From: Aliarcobacter butzleri
Lineage (GTDB): Bacteria > Campylobacterota > Campylobacteria > Campylobacterales > Arcobacteraceae
NCBI GenBank assembly: GCA_012522985.1
Contig: JAAYJJ010000205.1
Span: 1-12,149 of the forward strand
Direction of reading: 5' to 3'
Length of the DNA: 12,149 nt
A program made the translations under genes and the position numbers. This document shows, one piece after another, positions 1 through 12,089 of the stretch. The notes below the pieces were generated by a model. That model was not told where the DNA came from, ran no database searches, and saw nothing but the letters and a program-made list of their open reading frames with translations. Position 1 is the stretch's first letter, and every line of letters begins with the position of its first letter.

Positions 1-6756
<6,756 letters not shown>

Positions 6757-6774
6757 TTAAATTTGTGAGTTTTT

Positions 6775-6806
6775 TGTACTTAAATTAAGCATTTTATTTA
6801 AGTGCA
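6775..6806 (-). promoter_or_regulatory. AT-rich stem-loop in the rpoB leader
   Basis: ACTTAAAT at 6778-6785 (plus strand) is the exact reverse complement of ATTTAAGT at 6796-6803, giving an 8-bp stem with a 10-base loop. Two further pairs outside one mismatch (6775-6776 with 6805-6806) extend it. It is the last of three consecutive stem-loops before rpoB and ends about 27 nt upstream of its Shine-Dalgarno sequence. It lacks G+C and may be only marginally stable; its role is unknown. Confidence 0.35.
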
Positions 6807-6861
6807 AAAAGCACCCCTAACAATATACAAGTTTTTTTGTTTGTATATTGCTTGAGGTGCT
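6806..6861 (-). terminator. Second rplL-rpoB hairpin: attenuator or RNase III site candidate
   Basis: In the transcript an outer 6-bp stem AGCACC/GGTGCT (6856-6861 with 6810-6815) encloses a 5x5 internal loop and a perfect 10-bp inner stem (6841-6850 with 6821-6830, CAATATACAA and its complement) closed by a 10-base loop. A run of U follows at once (6806-6810), as in an intrinsic terminator, but the internal loop and long stem also suit an RNase III target. In E. coli the rplL-rpoB gap holds both an attenuator and an RNase III site; placing this element in the same role is inference. Confidence 0.55.
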
Positions 6862-6889
6862 AAAAAAAGGGAGTATATAAACTCCCTTT
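6862..6889 (-). terminator. Intrinsic terminator or attenuator after rplL
   Basis: The transcript reads a perfect 9-bp stem AAAGGGAGT (6889-6881) and ACTCCCTTT (6874-6866) around a 6-base loop, followed by a U-run that continues to 6862, seven U in all counting the stem end. It lies 16 nt after the rplL stop codon. This is the classic form of a rho-independent terminator. Because rpoB and rpoC lie directly downstream, it probably acts as a partial terminator that lowers polymerase subunit output relative to the abundant stalk proteins; that is inference from position. Confidence 0.75.
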
Positions 6890-6904
6890 AATTAAAAAGT
6901 AGAA

Positions 6905-7279
6905 TTACTTAAGTTCTACTTTTGCTCCAGCTTCTTCTAGCTTAGCTTTTGCTGCTTCTGCATCAGCTTTTGAGATACCTTCTTTGATTGTTGATGGAGT
7001 ACCTTCAACTGCATCTTTAGCCTCTTTTAAGCCAAGACCTGTAAGTTCTCTAACTGCTTTAATAACATTGATTTTTTTATCTCCAGCATCTGTTAGAACA
7101 ACATCAAATTCAGTTTTTTCTTCAGCTACTTCAGCAGCAACACCAGCTCCAGCACCAGCTACAACTGTTGGTTGTGCAGAAACACCAAATTTCTCTTCGA
7201 ACTCTTTTACAAGCTCTGATAATTCTAAAACACTAAGGTTTGAGATGAATTCTAAAACATCTTCTTTAGTAATTGCCAT
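6905..7279 (-). CDS. rplL: 50S ribosomal protein L7/L12
   Basis: Flexible stalk protein of the large ribosomal subunit, 124 residues, the usual family length. It is present as several dimers on L10 and recruits EF-Tu, EF-G and other GTPases. Three parts can be seen: an N-terminal dimerisation helix pair (about 1-33), an Ala/Gly/Val-rich hinge (about 37-52, [16 protein letters not shown]) and the globular C-terminal domain from about 55, with the factor-binding segment [12 protein letters not shown] at 81-92. The ATG at 7279 has AAGGA 7 nt upstream. It follows rplJ after a 51-nt AT-rich gap and is probably cotranscribed with it. In other bacteria L10-L7/L12 complexes repress this operon through the rplJ leader; a matching leader exists here. 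Confidence 0.99.
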   Translation of the reverse strand: MAITKEDVLEFISNLSVLELSELVKEFEEKFGVSAQPTVVAGAGAGVAAEVAEEKTEFDVVLTDAGDKKINVIKAVRELTGLGLKEAKDAVEGTPSTIKEGISKADAEAAKAKLEEAGAKVELK

Positions 7280-7330
7280 TTTTTTTCCTTTTATTTTCGT
7301 TTTTTTAAATATTATAAATTTTTAATTTTA

Positions 7331-7819
7331 TTATGCGGCTTCTTCTTCTTTTTTCTTTCTAAGGTTATCAAGCCCTGTAGCAAGATTTCTTGCAGGAGCT
7401 GTCCAAACAGAAAGTAACATACCAAGAAGTTCTTCCCTACCAGGTAATTTAGCGAACTGATTAACTGTATCAGCATCAGCAACTTTACCTTCAATAACAC
7501 CAGATTTAATTGTAAATTTATCTTTCATACTTACTGCAAATTTATCAGCAGTTTTACAAGCAGATATTTGTTCATTTGACCAAATATAGATATTTGTTCC
7601 AGTTAAACTAACCTCTTCTAATCCAGCATTTTTAACAGCTATCTCTACAAGAGTATTTTTTACAACTTGAACTTTACAATCACTATCTTTTGCCATTTTT
7701 CTAAAGCTTTCTAACTCTTTATGAGTTAGTCCTTTATAATCACAAACAACAATTGCTTGAGACTCTTTGAATTCACCCTCTAAAAAACTTAGTATTTCTT
7801 GTTTTTGTGTTCTAGTCAT
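7331..7819 (-). CDS. rplJ: 50S ribosomal protein L10
   Basis: L10 anchors the L7/L12 dimers to 23S rRNA at the base of the stalk. I place the start at the ATG at 7819, giving 162 residues beginning MTRTQKQEIL. The frame is open further upstream to an ATG at 7843 (eight extra residues, MEVLKGGK), but the 7819 ATG has a near-perfect AAAGGAGG Shine-Dalgarno 4 nt away, and those extra codons would themselves encode that site. The N-terminal rRNA-binding domain contains CDYKGLTHKELESFR and KNTLVEIAVKNAG; the C-terminal helix that binds L7/L12 is LGMLLSVWTAPARNLATGLD followed by a charged lysine/glutamate tail. It lies between rplA and rplL with a structured leader on the rplA side, the expected place for L10 autoregulation. 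Confidence 0.98.
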   Translation of the reverse strand: MTRTQKQEILSFLEGEFKESQAIVVCDYKGLTHKELESFRKMAKDSDCKVQVVKNTLVEIAVKNAGLEEVSLTGTNIYIWSNEQISACKTADKFAVSMKDKFTIKSGVIEGKVADADTVNQFAKLPGREELLGMLLSVWTAPARNLATGLDNLRKKKEEEAA

Positions 7820-7843
7820 TTTTCCTCCTTTCAAAACTTCCAA

Positions 7844-7900
7844 CTTCGGTAGGTTTTATAAAAAGCGGAGGTGCTTTTTACCTACGGTCTTTAGTTTTAA
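7844..7900 (-). promoter_or_regulatory. L10-leader-like RNA upstream of rplJ
   Basis: In the transcript a 6-bp stem GTAGGT (7885-7880... read as 7884-7880 region) pairs with ACCTAC (7854-7849). It continues into a 7-bp stem AAAAAGC (7879-7873) with GCTTTTT (7866-7860), with a 5-nt bulge on one side and a 6-base loop ACCTCC (7872-7867). Flanks read AGACCGTAGGT on the 5' side and ACCTACCGAAG on the 3' side, resembling the conserved kink-turn flanks of L10 leaders as I remember them. Such leaders bind the L10-L7/L12 complex and repress translation. Position directly before rplJ supports the call; a covariance-model scan would settle it. Confidence 0.7.
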
Positions 7901-7923
7901 GATTAAGTAATATCTACTTATAT

Positions 7924-8625
7924 TTATCTAAGATCCATTAATTCATTTGTATCTAATCTTACTGATGGACTCATAGTAAGAGATACAGCTGCATTGATAA
8001 TATATCTACCTTTTGCAGTACTTGGTTTTTGTCTATTGATAGCTTTTACAAAAGTAGCTACATTTTCCAATATAGCTTCTGTAGTAAATGAAACCTTACC
8101 AACACCAGCATGCATATTTCCCTTTTTATCAACTCTATATGTAACTTGTCCACCTTTAGCATCACTTACAGCTTTTTTAACATCCATAGTTACAGTACCT
8201 GTTTTTGGGTTAGGCATAAGACCTTTTGGCCCTAATATTCTACCAACTTTACCAACAAGCCCCATTGTATCTGGTGTTGCGATAAGTATATCAAAATTGA
8301 TATTTCCAGCTTGAATAGCCTCAACCAAATCATCACTTCCTACTATATCAGCTCCAGCAGCTTTTGCTTCGTCAGCTTTTGCACCTTTTGCAAATACACC
8401 AACTCTTACTACTTTACCTGTACCATTAGGAAGAACTACAGAACCTCTAATCATTTGATCAGCATGTCTTGGATCTACGTTTAGGTTAAGTGCTATCTCT
8501 ACACTTTCATCAAATTTTGCTGATTTTAACTCTTTTACAAGTGCTACAGCATCAGCTAGTGAATGCTCTTTTGTATTATCAACTTTTTCTAATAAAGATT
8601 TATATCTTTTTGAATTTTTTGCCAT
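7924..8625 (-). CDS. rplA: 50S ribosomal protein L1
   Basis: L1 forms the mobile stalk at the tRNA exit side of the large subunit and in many bacteria represses its own operon by binding an mRNA mimic of its rRNA site. The product has 233 residues, the normal length. The family signature lies in the middle domain: [18 protein letters not shown] at about 128-145. The flanking two-part RNA-binding domain is visible as [20 protein letters not shown] (41-61) at the N-terminal side and [18 protein letters not shown] (163-180) at the C-terminal side. The ATG at 8625 has GCGGAG about 8 nt upstream. It follows rplK after 86 nt containing two small hairpins, the pair rplK-rplA being the standard L11 operon. 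Confidence 0.99.
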   Translation of the reverse strand: MAKNSKRYKSLLEKVDNTKEHSLADAVALVKELKSAKFDESVEIALNLNVDPRHADQMIRGSVVLPNGTGKVVRVGVFAKGAKADEAKAAGADIVGSDDLVEAIQAGNINFDILIATPDTMGLVGKVGRILGPKGLMPNPKTGTVTMDVKKAVSDAKGGQVTYRVDKKGNMHAGVGKVSFTTEAILENVATFVKAINRQKPSTAKGRYIINAAVSLTMSPSVRLDTNELMDLR

Positions 8626-8650
8626 TTTATATTCTCCGCAAAGTTTAAAT

Positions 8651-8706
8651 TTGTTTGCTTCCGCTTATTTCCTAGCGGTAAGGATTTTGAAAAGTATTAT
8701 ATACTT
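8651..8706 (-). promoter_or_regulatory. Two small stem-loops in the rplK-rplA gap
   Basis: First, AAGTAT and ATACTT (8692-8706) form a 6-bp stem with a 3-base loop 5 nt after the rplK stop codon, followed by TTTTC; too weak to call a terminator. Second, CCGCT (8678-8674) and AGCGG (8665-8661) form a 5-bp stem with an 8-base loop, extended by CTT/AAG after one bulged base. The CCGC of this stem could instead pair with GCGG in the rplA ribosome binding site (8634-8639). Function is unknown. Confidence 0.35.
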
Positions 8707-8711
8707 AAAAC

Positions 8712-9137
8712 TTATTTTTCTATAGAAATACCTATACTTCTTGCACTACCTTCTACAATCTTTGCAGCTTTTAGCTCATCAGTTGTATTAAGATCTGCTA
8801 TTTTTTGTTTTACTATTTCCATAACTTGATCTTTTGTAAGTTTTCCAACTTTTTTCTTCAAAGGATTATCACTTCCAGATTTGATATTTGCAGCTTTTTT
8901 AATAAGCTCTGTCATTGGAGGTTTTTTTGTTATGAATGTAAAACTTTTATCTGTATAAACAGTAATTTCAACTGGTATTCTAAATCCAGCCATCTCTTTT
9001 GTTTTTTCATTAAATGCTTTACAAAATTCCATTATGTTCACACCTCTTTGTCCAAGAGCTGGTCCAACTGGTGGTGATGGATTTGCAGCACCAGCAGGTA
9101 TTTGCAATTTAATCATACCGAATACTTTTTTTGCCAT
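8712..9137 (-). CDS. rplK: 50S ribosomal protein L11
   Basis: L11 binds the GTPase-associated region of 23S rRNA together with L10 and helps factor-dependent GTP hydrolysis and the stringent response. The product has 141 residues, the family norm. The proline-rich hinge and thiopeptide-site region [19 protein letters not shown] is at 14-32, followed by [14 protein letters not shown]. The C-terminal rRNA-binding domain runs from about 68, with [11 protein letters not shown] and ending [16 protein letters not shown]. The ATG at 9137 has AAGGA 8 nt upstream. The gene follows nusG after 84 nt, most of which is a long hairpin, and precedes rplA. No unusual residue stands out. Confidence 0.99.
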   Translation of the reverse strand: MAKKVFGMIKLQIPAGAANPSPPVGPALGQRGVNIMEFCKAFNEKTKEMAGFRIPVEITVYTDKSFTFITKKPPMTELIKKAANIKSGSDNPLKKKVGKLTKDQVMEIVKQKIADLNTTDELKAAKIVEGSARSIGISIEK

Positions 9138-9165
9138 CTATATTTTCCTTATTAATTTACTTAGA

Positions 9166-9214
9166 GAGTTGACTCTATAAATCAATCTAAACAATCAATT
9201 TATAGAATCAACTC
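9166..9214 (-). promoter_or_regulatory. 17-bp hairpin between nusG and rplK
   Basis: GAGTTGA (9214-9208), one base, then TCTATAAAT (9206-9198) pair with ATTTATAGA (9182-9174), one base, and TCAACTC (9172-9166), around a 15-base loop. The single unpaired position is U with G in the minus-strand RNA, a valid wobble, so the RNA stem is continuous over 17 bp, whereas the plus strand would have C opposite A. It begins 8 nt after the nusG stop codon. No U-run follows, so a terminator is unlikely; an RNase III site or a regulatory site for rplK (the place where L1 acts in E. coli) fits better. Confidence 0.6.
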
Positions 9215-9221
9215 ATTATTT

Positions 9222-9749
9222 TTATACTATTCTTTCTACTTGTGTATATGAGATCTCTACAGGAGTATTTCTTCCAAAAATAGAGACATTTAGTTTTATC
9301 AATCCTGAACTTAAATCAAAATCCTCTACTATACCGTTGAAATTCGCAAAAGAACCTTCATTGATTCTTACTGTTTCACCAGCTTGGAAAGATACTTTTG
9401 GTTTTGGAGCAGTTTTGTTTTTTGCTTTTTCTAAAATCTGATTTATATCTTTGTCTGATAGTGGTGTAGGTCTTTTTGATTCACCAATAAATCTTCCTAC
9501 TTTTGGCATTGATTGTATTCTATGCCACAAAGCTATATCAAGATCTATTTTTGCAAAAGCATAAGCAGGATAAAGAGGTTTTTCTATAATTACTTTTTTA
9601 TTTTTTTTTATCTCTATCAAATCTTCAGTAGGAACAACAACTTCAGCTATTCTTCCATCATCCATCTCTGAAGCCAACTTCTCTAAAGCTCTTTTTACAG
9701 AAAGCTCACTTCCTGAATGTGTTTGAATTGCATACCATTTATGTGACAT
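9222..9749 (-). CDS. nusG: Transcription termination/antitermination factor NusG
   Basis: NusG binds the clamp of elongating RNA polymerase and, through its second domain, Rho or ribosomal protein S10. The product has 175 residues. The NGN domain begins at the N-terminus (MSHKWYAIQTHSGSELSVKRAL) and includes the typical PLYPAYAFAKI and MPKVGRFIGE segments near 58-95. A linker of lysine- and proline-rich character precedes the KOW domain at about 120-175 (GETVRINEGSFANFNGIVED, ending EISYTQVERIV). The ATG at 9749 lies 4 nt after the secE stop codon, and its Shine-Dalgarno AGGA overlaps the end of secE, so the two are probably translationally coupled. Identity is firm. Confidence 0.98.
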   Translation of the reverse strand: MSHKWYAIQTHSGSELSVKRALEKLASEMDDGRIAEVVVPTEDLIEIKKNKKVIIEKPLYPAYAFAKIDLDIALWHRIQSMPKVGRFIGESKRPTPLSDKDINQILEKAKNKTAPKPKVSFQAGETVRINEGSFANFNGIVEDFDLSSGLIKLNVSIFGRNTPVEISYTQVERIV

Positions 9750-9753
9750 ATCA

Positions 9754-9936
9754 TTATCCTATTATTGAAGATAAAGTAAAAGACATTATCAAATCAACTA
9801 AAGCAAGAAACAAAGTAATAACAGTAACAACTAAAAAAACAGATAAATAAGCACTTCTTACTTGTTCTTTAATAGGAAATATAACTTTTGACAATTCCTC
9901 TTTTGAATGTTGATAATATGATAGTAGTTTACTCAC
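9754..9936 (-). CDS. secE: Preprotein translocase subunit SecE
   Basis: Small essential membrane subunit of the SecYEG protein export channel, 60 residues, the short single-helix form common outside enterobacteria. An amphipathic surface helix with KEELSKVIFPIKEQVRSAY (about 12-30), typical of SecE, leads into one hydrophobic membrane segment (about 31-52, LSVFLVVTVITLFLALVDLI). The start codon is GTG at 9936, giving MSKLLSYYQ, with AAAAGG six bases upstream; no ATG fits near this ribosome binding site. It lies 38 nt downstream of tRNA-Trp and 4 nt before nusG, the conserved secE-nusG pair. Confidence 0.97.
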   Translation of the reverse strand: MSKLLSYYQHSKEELSKVIFPIKEQVRSAYLSVFLVVTVITLFLALVDLIMSFTLSSIIG

Positions 9937-9974
9937 TTTATACCTTTTCGTTTATTATTATAAATATTTTAAAG

Positions 9975-10050
9975 TGGCAGGCCAGGAGGGACTCGAACCC
10001 CCAACCATCGGATTTGGAATCCGGCGCTCTACCATTGGAGCTACTGACCT
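9975..10050 (-). tRNA. tRNA-Trp (anticodon CCA)
   Basis: A 76-nt cloverleaf with the 3' CCA encoded. The acceptor stem AGGTCAG/CTGGCCT pairs fully with one G-U, the anticodon loop is TTCCAAA, and the T-loop is TTCGAGT. The top pair of the anticodon stem is a C opposite A mismatch (CCGGA/TCCGA), a small oddity. It lies between rpmG and secE, a position shared by many bacteria where tRNA-Trp sits in the tuf-secE gap. Only 9 nt separate it from the hairpin upstream, so it must be released from a longer transcript by RNase P. Confidence 0.98.
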
Positions 10051-10059
10051 ACAAAATAA

Positions 10060-10081
10060 GCCAAGAGGGGAAACTCTTGGC
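10060..10081 (-). terminator. Hairpin between rpmG and tRNA-Trp
   Basis: GCCAAGAG (10081-10074) and CTCTTGGC (10067-10060) form a perfect 8-bp stem around the 6-base loop TTTCCC, followed by TTATTTT. The G+C-rich stem and short U-rich tail look like an intrinsic terminator, but tRNA-Trp starts 9 nt later, leaving no room for a promoter. It could be a leaky terminator or a processing signal separating rpmG mRNA from the tRNA precursor. Confidence 0.6.
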
Positions 10082-10093
10082 CTAAAAAGATTC

Positions 10094-10264
10094 TTAAGAT
10101 TTTAATTTCACTTCTTTGTGAATCGTATGTTTTCTAAGTTTTGGATTATATTTTTTAATCTCAAACTTTTCTGTATGTGTTTTAGGATTTTTCCAAGTTG
10201 TGTAGTTAATATCACCACTTTCTTGACATTTTAATCCTATTTTTATTCTAATGCCTTTTGCCAT
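10094..10264 (-). CDS. rpmG: 50S ribosomal protein L33, zinc-ligand-depleted form
   Basis: Small protein of the large ribosomal subunit near the exit site, 56 residues, [19 protein letters not shown] through KEVKLKS. It is recognised from [10 protein letters not shown], the [15 protein letters not shown] block and the HKEVK end, all typical of L33. Zinc-binding L33 has two CxxC pairs; here the first is C13-Q-E-S16 and the second has become Y39-N-P-K-L, leaving one cysteine of four. This is the zinc-independent (C-minus) type, probably derived from a zinc-binding ancestor. The ATG at 10264 has AAAGG 7 nt upstream. It lies 22 nt after tuf and is followed by a terminator-like hairpin, so tuf-rpmG is probably one transcript. 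Confidence 0.95.
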   Translation of the reverse strand: MAKGIRIKIGLKCQESGDINYTTWKNPKTHTEKFEIKKYNPKLRKHTIHKEVKLKS

Positions 10265-10286
10265 ATTGTTACCTTTTTCTTTCTAA

Positions 10287-11486
10287 TTATCCAAGAATTT
10301 TAGAAACAACTCCAGCACCTACAGTTCTTCCACCTTCTCTAATAGCAAATCTTGTTCCATCTTCCATAGCAATTGGTGCAACAAGCTCTACAGTCATTTT
10401 AATATTGTCTCCTGGCATAACCATTTCAACACCCTCTGGAAGTGTAACAGAACCTGTAACGTCTGTAGTTCTTACATAAAATTGTGGTCTATAACCGCTG
10501 AAGAATGGAGTATGTCTTCCACCCTCTTCTTTTGAAAGGATATAAACTTCACACTCAAATTTTGTATGAGGTGTTATAGTTTTTGGTTTACAAAGAACTT
10601 GTCCTCTTTGTACGTCATCTTTTTTAAGACCTCTTAGTAAGATACCGCAGTTATCACCTGCTTCACCTATTTCCATCTCTTTTCTAAACATTTCTATACC
10701 AGTAACAGTTGTAGTTTGAGTATCTCTCATACCAACTATTTCGATAGTTTCACCTAATTTAATAGTTCCTCTTTCGATTCTACCAGTTACAACAGTACCT
10801 CTACCAGCGATTGAGAAAACATCTTCTACAGGCATTAAGAAATCTTTTTCAGTATCTCTTTGTGGAGTTGGGATATACTCATCAACTGCAGCCATAAGAT
10901 CTAGGATTTTTTGTCCCCACTCACCTAATGTACCAGTTTTAGCTTCATTTAGTGCTTGAAGTGCAGAACCTGAAACGATAGGAGTATCATCACCAGGGAA
11001 ATCATATGAGCTTAAAAGTTCTCTAATTTCCATCTCAACAAGCTCTAATAGCTCAGCATCATCAACCATATCAGCTTTGTTCATAAATACAACGATATAT
11101 GGAACACCAACTTGTTTTGAAAGTAGGATATGCTCTCTTGTTTGTGGCATTGGGCCATCAGCAGCAGAAACAACTAATATAGCACCGTCCATTTGAGCAG
11201 CACCAGTAATCATATTTTTAACGTAGTCCGCGTGACCTGGGCAGTCAACGTGAGCATAGTGTCTATTTTCTGTTTCATACTCTATATGAGAAGTAGCAAT
11301 AGTAATACCTCTTTCTCTTTCTTCTGGAGCATTATCGATTTTATCATAATCTTTCATCTCTGCTAGACCTTTTGTTGCTAGTACAGCAGATATAGCAGCA
11401 GTAGTTGTAGTTTTACCGTGGTCAACGTGTCCTATTGTACCAATATTTACGTGTGGTTTAGATCTTGAAAATTTTTCTTTAGCCAT
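10287..11486 (-). CDS. tuf: Elongation factor Tu
   Basis: EF-Tu is the GTPase that carries aminoacyl-tRNA to the ribosome; 399 residues, normal length. The GTPase domain (about 1-205) shows the P-loop GHVDHGKT at 19-26, the switch I RGIT with T62, DCPGH at 81-85 with the catalytic H85, NKAD at 136-139 and SAL at 174-176. Domain 2 (about 213-305, [13 protein letters not shown] at its start) and domain 3 (about 306-399, [14 protein letters not shown]) are complete. Residues 26-29 read TTTT where most family members have TTLT. The ATG at 11486 has AAGGA 7 nt upstream. A structured 162-nt leader separates it from four tRNA genes; whether the genome has a second tuf copy cannot be seen here. Confidence 0.99.
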   Translation of the reverse strand: MAKEKFSRSKPHVNIGTIGHVDHGKTTTTAAISAVLATKGLAEMKDYDKIDNAPEERERGITIATSHIEYETENRHYAHVDCPGHADYVKNMITGAAQMDGAILVVSAADGPMPQTREHILLSKQVGVPYIVVFMNKADMVDDAELLELVEMEIRELLSSYDFPGDDTPIVSGSALQALNEAKTGTLGEWGQKILDLMAAVDEYIPTPQRDTEKDFLMPVEDVFSIAGRGTVVTGRIERGTIKLGETIEIVGMRDTQTTTVTGIEMFRKEMEIGEAGDNCGILLRGLKKDDVQRGQVLCKPKTITPHTKFECEVYILSKEEGGRHTPFFSGYRPQFYVRTTDVTGSVTLPEGVEMVMPGDNIKMTVELVAPIAMEDGTRFAIREGGRTVGAGVVSKILG

Positions 11487-11518
11487 CTTATTTTCCTTTT
11501 TAATGTTTTAAAGCTTTT

Positions 11519-11574
11519 GCCCTCTGAGTAGATAAGCCAAATAGCTAATCTAATCAGAGGGAATTTATGAGGGC
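11519..11574 (-). promoter_or_regulatory. Long hairpin in the tuf leader with an alternative pairing
   Basis: CCCTCTGA (11561-11554) pairs with TCAGAGGG (11527-11520); inside it TAGAT/ATCTA and AGC/GCT continue after single mismatches to a 6-base loop, 16 bp in all. A second GCCCTC at 11574-11569 could pair instead with GAGGGC at 11524-11519, so two mutually exclusive folds exist. It ends about 20 nt before the tuf ribosome binding site. No U-run follows. A regulatory or RNA-processing role is inference from structure and position. Confidence 0.5.
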
Positions 11575-11582
11575 ACACCTCT

Positions 11583-11609
11583 AAAAACTAAAAAATACTC
11601 TTAGTTTTT
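11583..11609 (-). terminator. AT-rich hairpin with U tail in the tuf leader
   Basis: AAAAACTAA (11609-11601) and TTAGTTTTT (11591-11583) form a perfect 9-bp stem around a 9-base loop, with U residues forming the end of the stem. It lies between tRNA-Thr and tuf and could be a weak terminator that uncouples the tRNAs from tuf. The low G+C of the stem makes efficient termination doubtful. Confidence 0.35.
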
Positions 11610-11620
11610 ACAAATGTACA

Positions 11621-11638
11621 ATATTTTATCTAAAATAT
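11621..11638 (-). repeat. Perfect AT inverted repeat behind tRNA-Thr(GGU)
   Basis: ATATTTTA (11621-11628) and TAAAATAT (11631-11638) are exact reverse complements around a 2-base centre. It starts about 10 nt downstream of the tRNA-Thr CCA end. It could be a small processing hairpin or simply AT-rich sequence; a TAAAAT-like promoter -10 box falls inside, with no recognisable -35. Confidence 0.25.
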
Positions 11639-11648
11639 AGCTTAGAGC

Positions 11649-11723
<75 letters not shown>

Positions 11724-11800
11724 AGATAAAAATGCTATAGCTTATAGACTTGTTAAGCCCATATTTAACAGTAATATGATTTGAATTGGGATTATTCTTA

Positions 11801-11828
11801 GAGTTATAAATATAGATGCGTATAACTC
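11801..11828 (-). repeat. Hairpin in the tRNA-Gly to tRNA-Thr spacer
   Basis: GAGTTATA (11801-11808) and TATAACTC (11821-11828) form a perfect 8-bp stem with a 12-base loop in the 134-nt spacer, which is unusually long for this tRNA cluster. No protein-coding frame is apparent in the spacer. It may guide processing of the tRNA precursor. Confidence 0.3.
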
Positions 11829-11857
11829 AGCTCCCAGTATCAATATCAATTGTAATA

Positions 11858-11934
11858 TGGAGCGGGTGACGCGACTCGAACGCGCGACAGTCTGCTTGGA
11901 AGGCAGAAGCTCTAGCCAACTGAGCTACACCCGC
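11858..11934 (-). tRNA. tRNA-Gly (anticodon UCC)
   Basis: A 77-nt cloverleaf with encoded CCA. The acceptor GCGGGTG/CACCCGC, anticodon loop CTTCCAA between TCTGC and GCAGA, and T-arm GCGCG-TTCGAGT-CGCGT are complete. It reads GGA and GGG glycine codons. It lies 8 nt downstream of tRNA-Tyr, so the two are made as one precursor. Confidence 0.98.
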
Positions 11935-11942
11935 ATCATAAA

Positions 11943-12027
11943 TGGTGGTGAGAGAAGGATTTGAACCTTCGAAGCTATAAGCGGGAGATTTACAGTCTCC
12001 TGGATTTGACCGCTCTCCAACCTCACC
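11943..12027 (-). tRNA. tRNA-Tyr (anticodon GUA)
   Basis: An 85-nt class II tRNA with a long variable arm and encoded CCA. The acceptor GGTGAGG/TCTCACC has one G-U pair, the anticodon loop is CTGTAAA between GGAGA and TCTCC, and the T-loop is TTCAAAT. A 62-nt spacer separates it from the tRNA-Thr gene upstream. Confidence 0.98.
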
Positions 12028-12089
12028 TCATAAAGTAATATCAATATGGTCCAGCGCTGATTTTGATAAATCACGCATAAACAACAAAA

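Noticed and set aside
7312..7500. Minus-strand frame of 62 codons overlapping the end of rplJ
   Set aside because: It is an alternative frame inside the well-supported rplJ gene and shows no protein features.
7820..7843. Upstream ATG for rplJ adding eight residues
   Set aside because: The extra codons contain the strong Shine-Dalgarno sequence of the ATG at 7819, and L10 proteins normally start near MTR.
9957..9962. TATAAT between tRNA-Trp and secE as a promoter -10 box
   Set aside because: No matching upstream element, and such hexamers are frequent in AT-rich spacers; secE is plausibly transcribed with tRNA-Trp.
9888..10085. Plus-strand frame of 65 codons containing QARRDSNPQPSDLESGALP
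   Set aside because: This peptide is the well-known false translation of the antisense strand of a tRNA gene, here tRNA-Trp.
11815..11857. TTGATA, 18 nt, TTATAC as a promoter in the tRNA-Gly to tRNA-Thr spacer
   Set aside because: Weak match to both boxes in AT-rich sequence; Campylobacterota promoters often lack a clear -35, so this cannot be told from chance.
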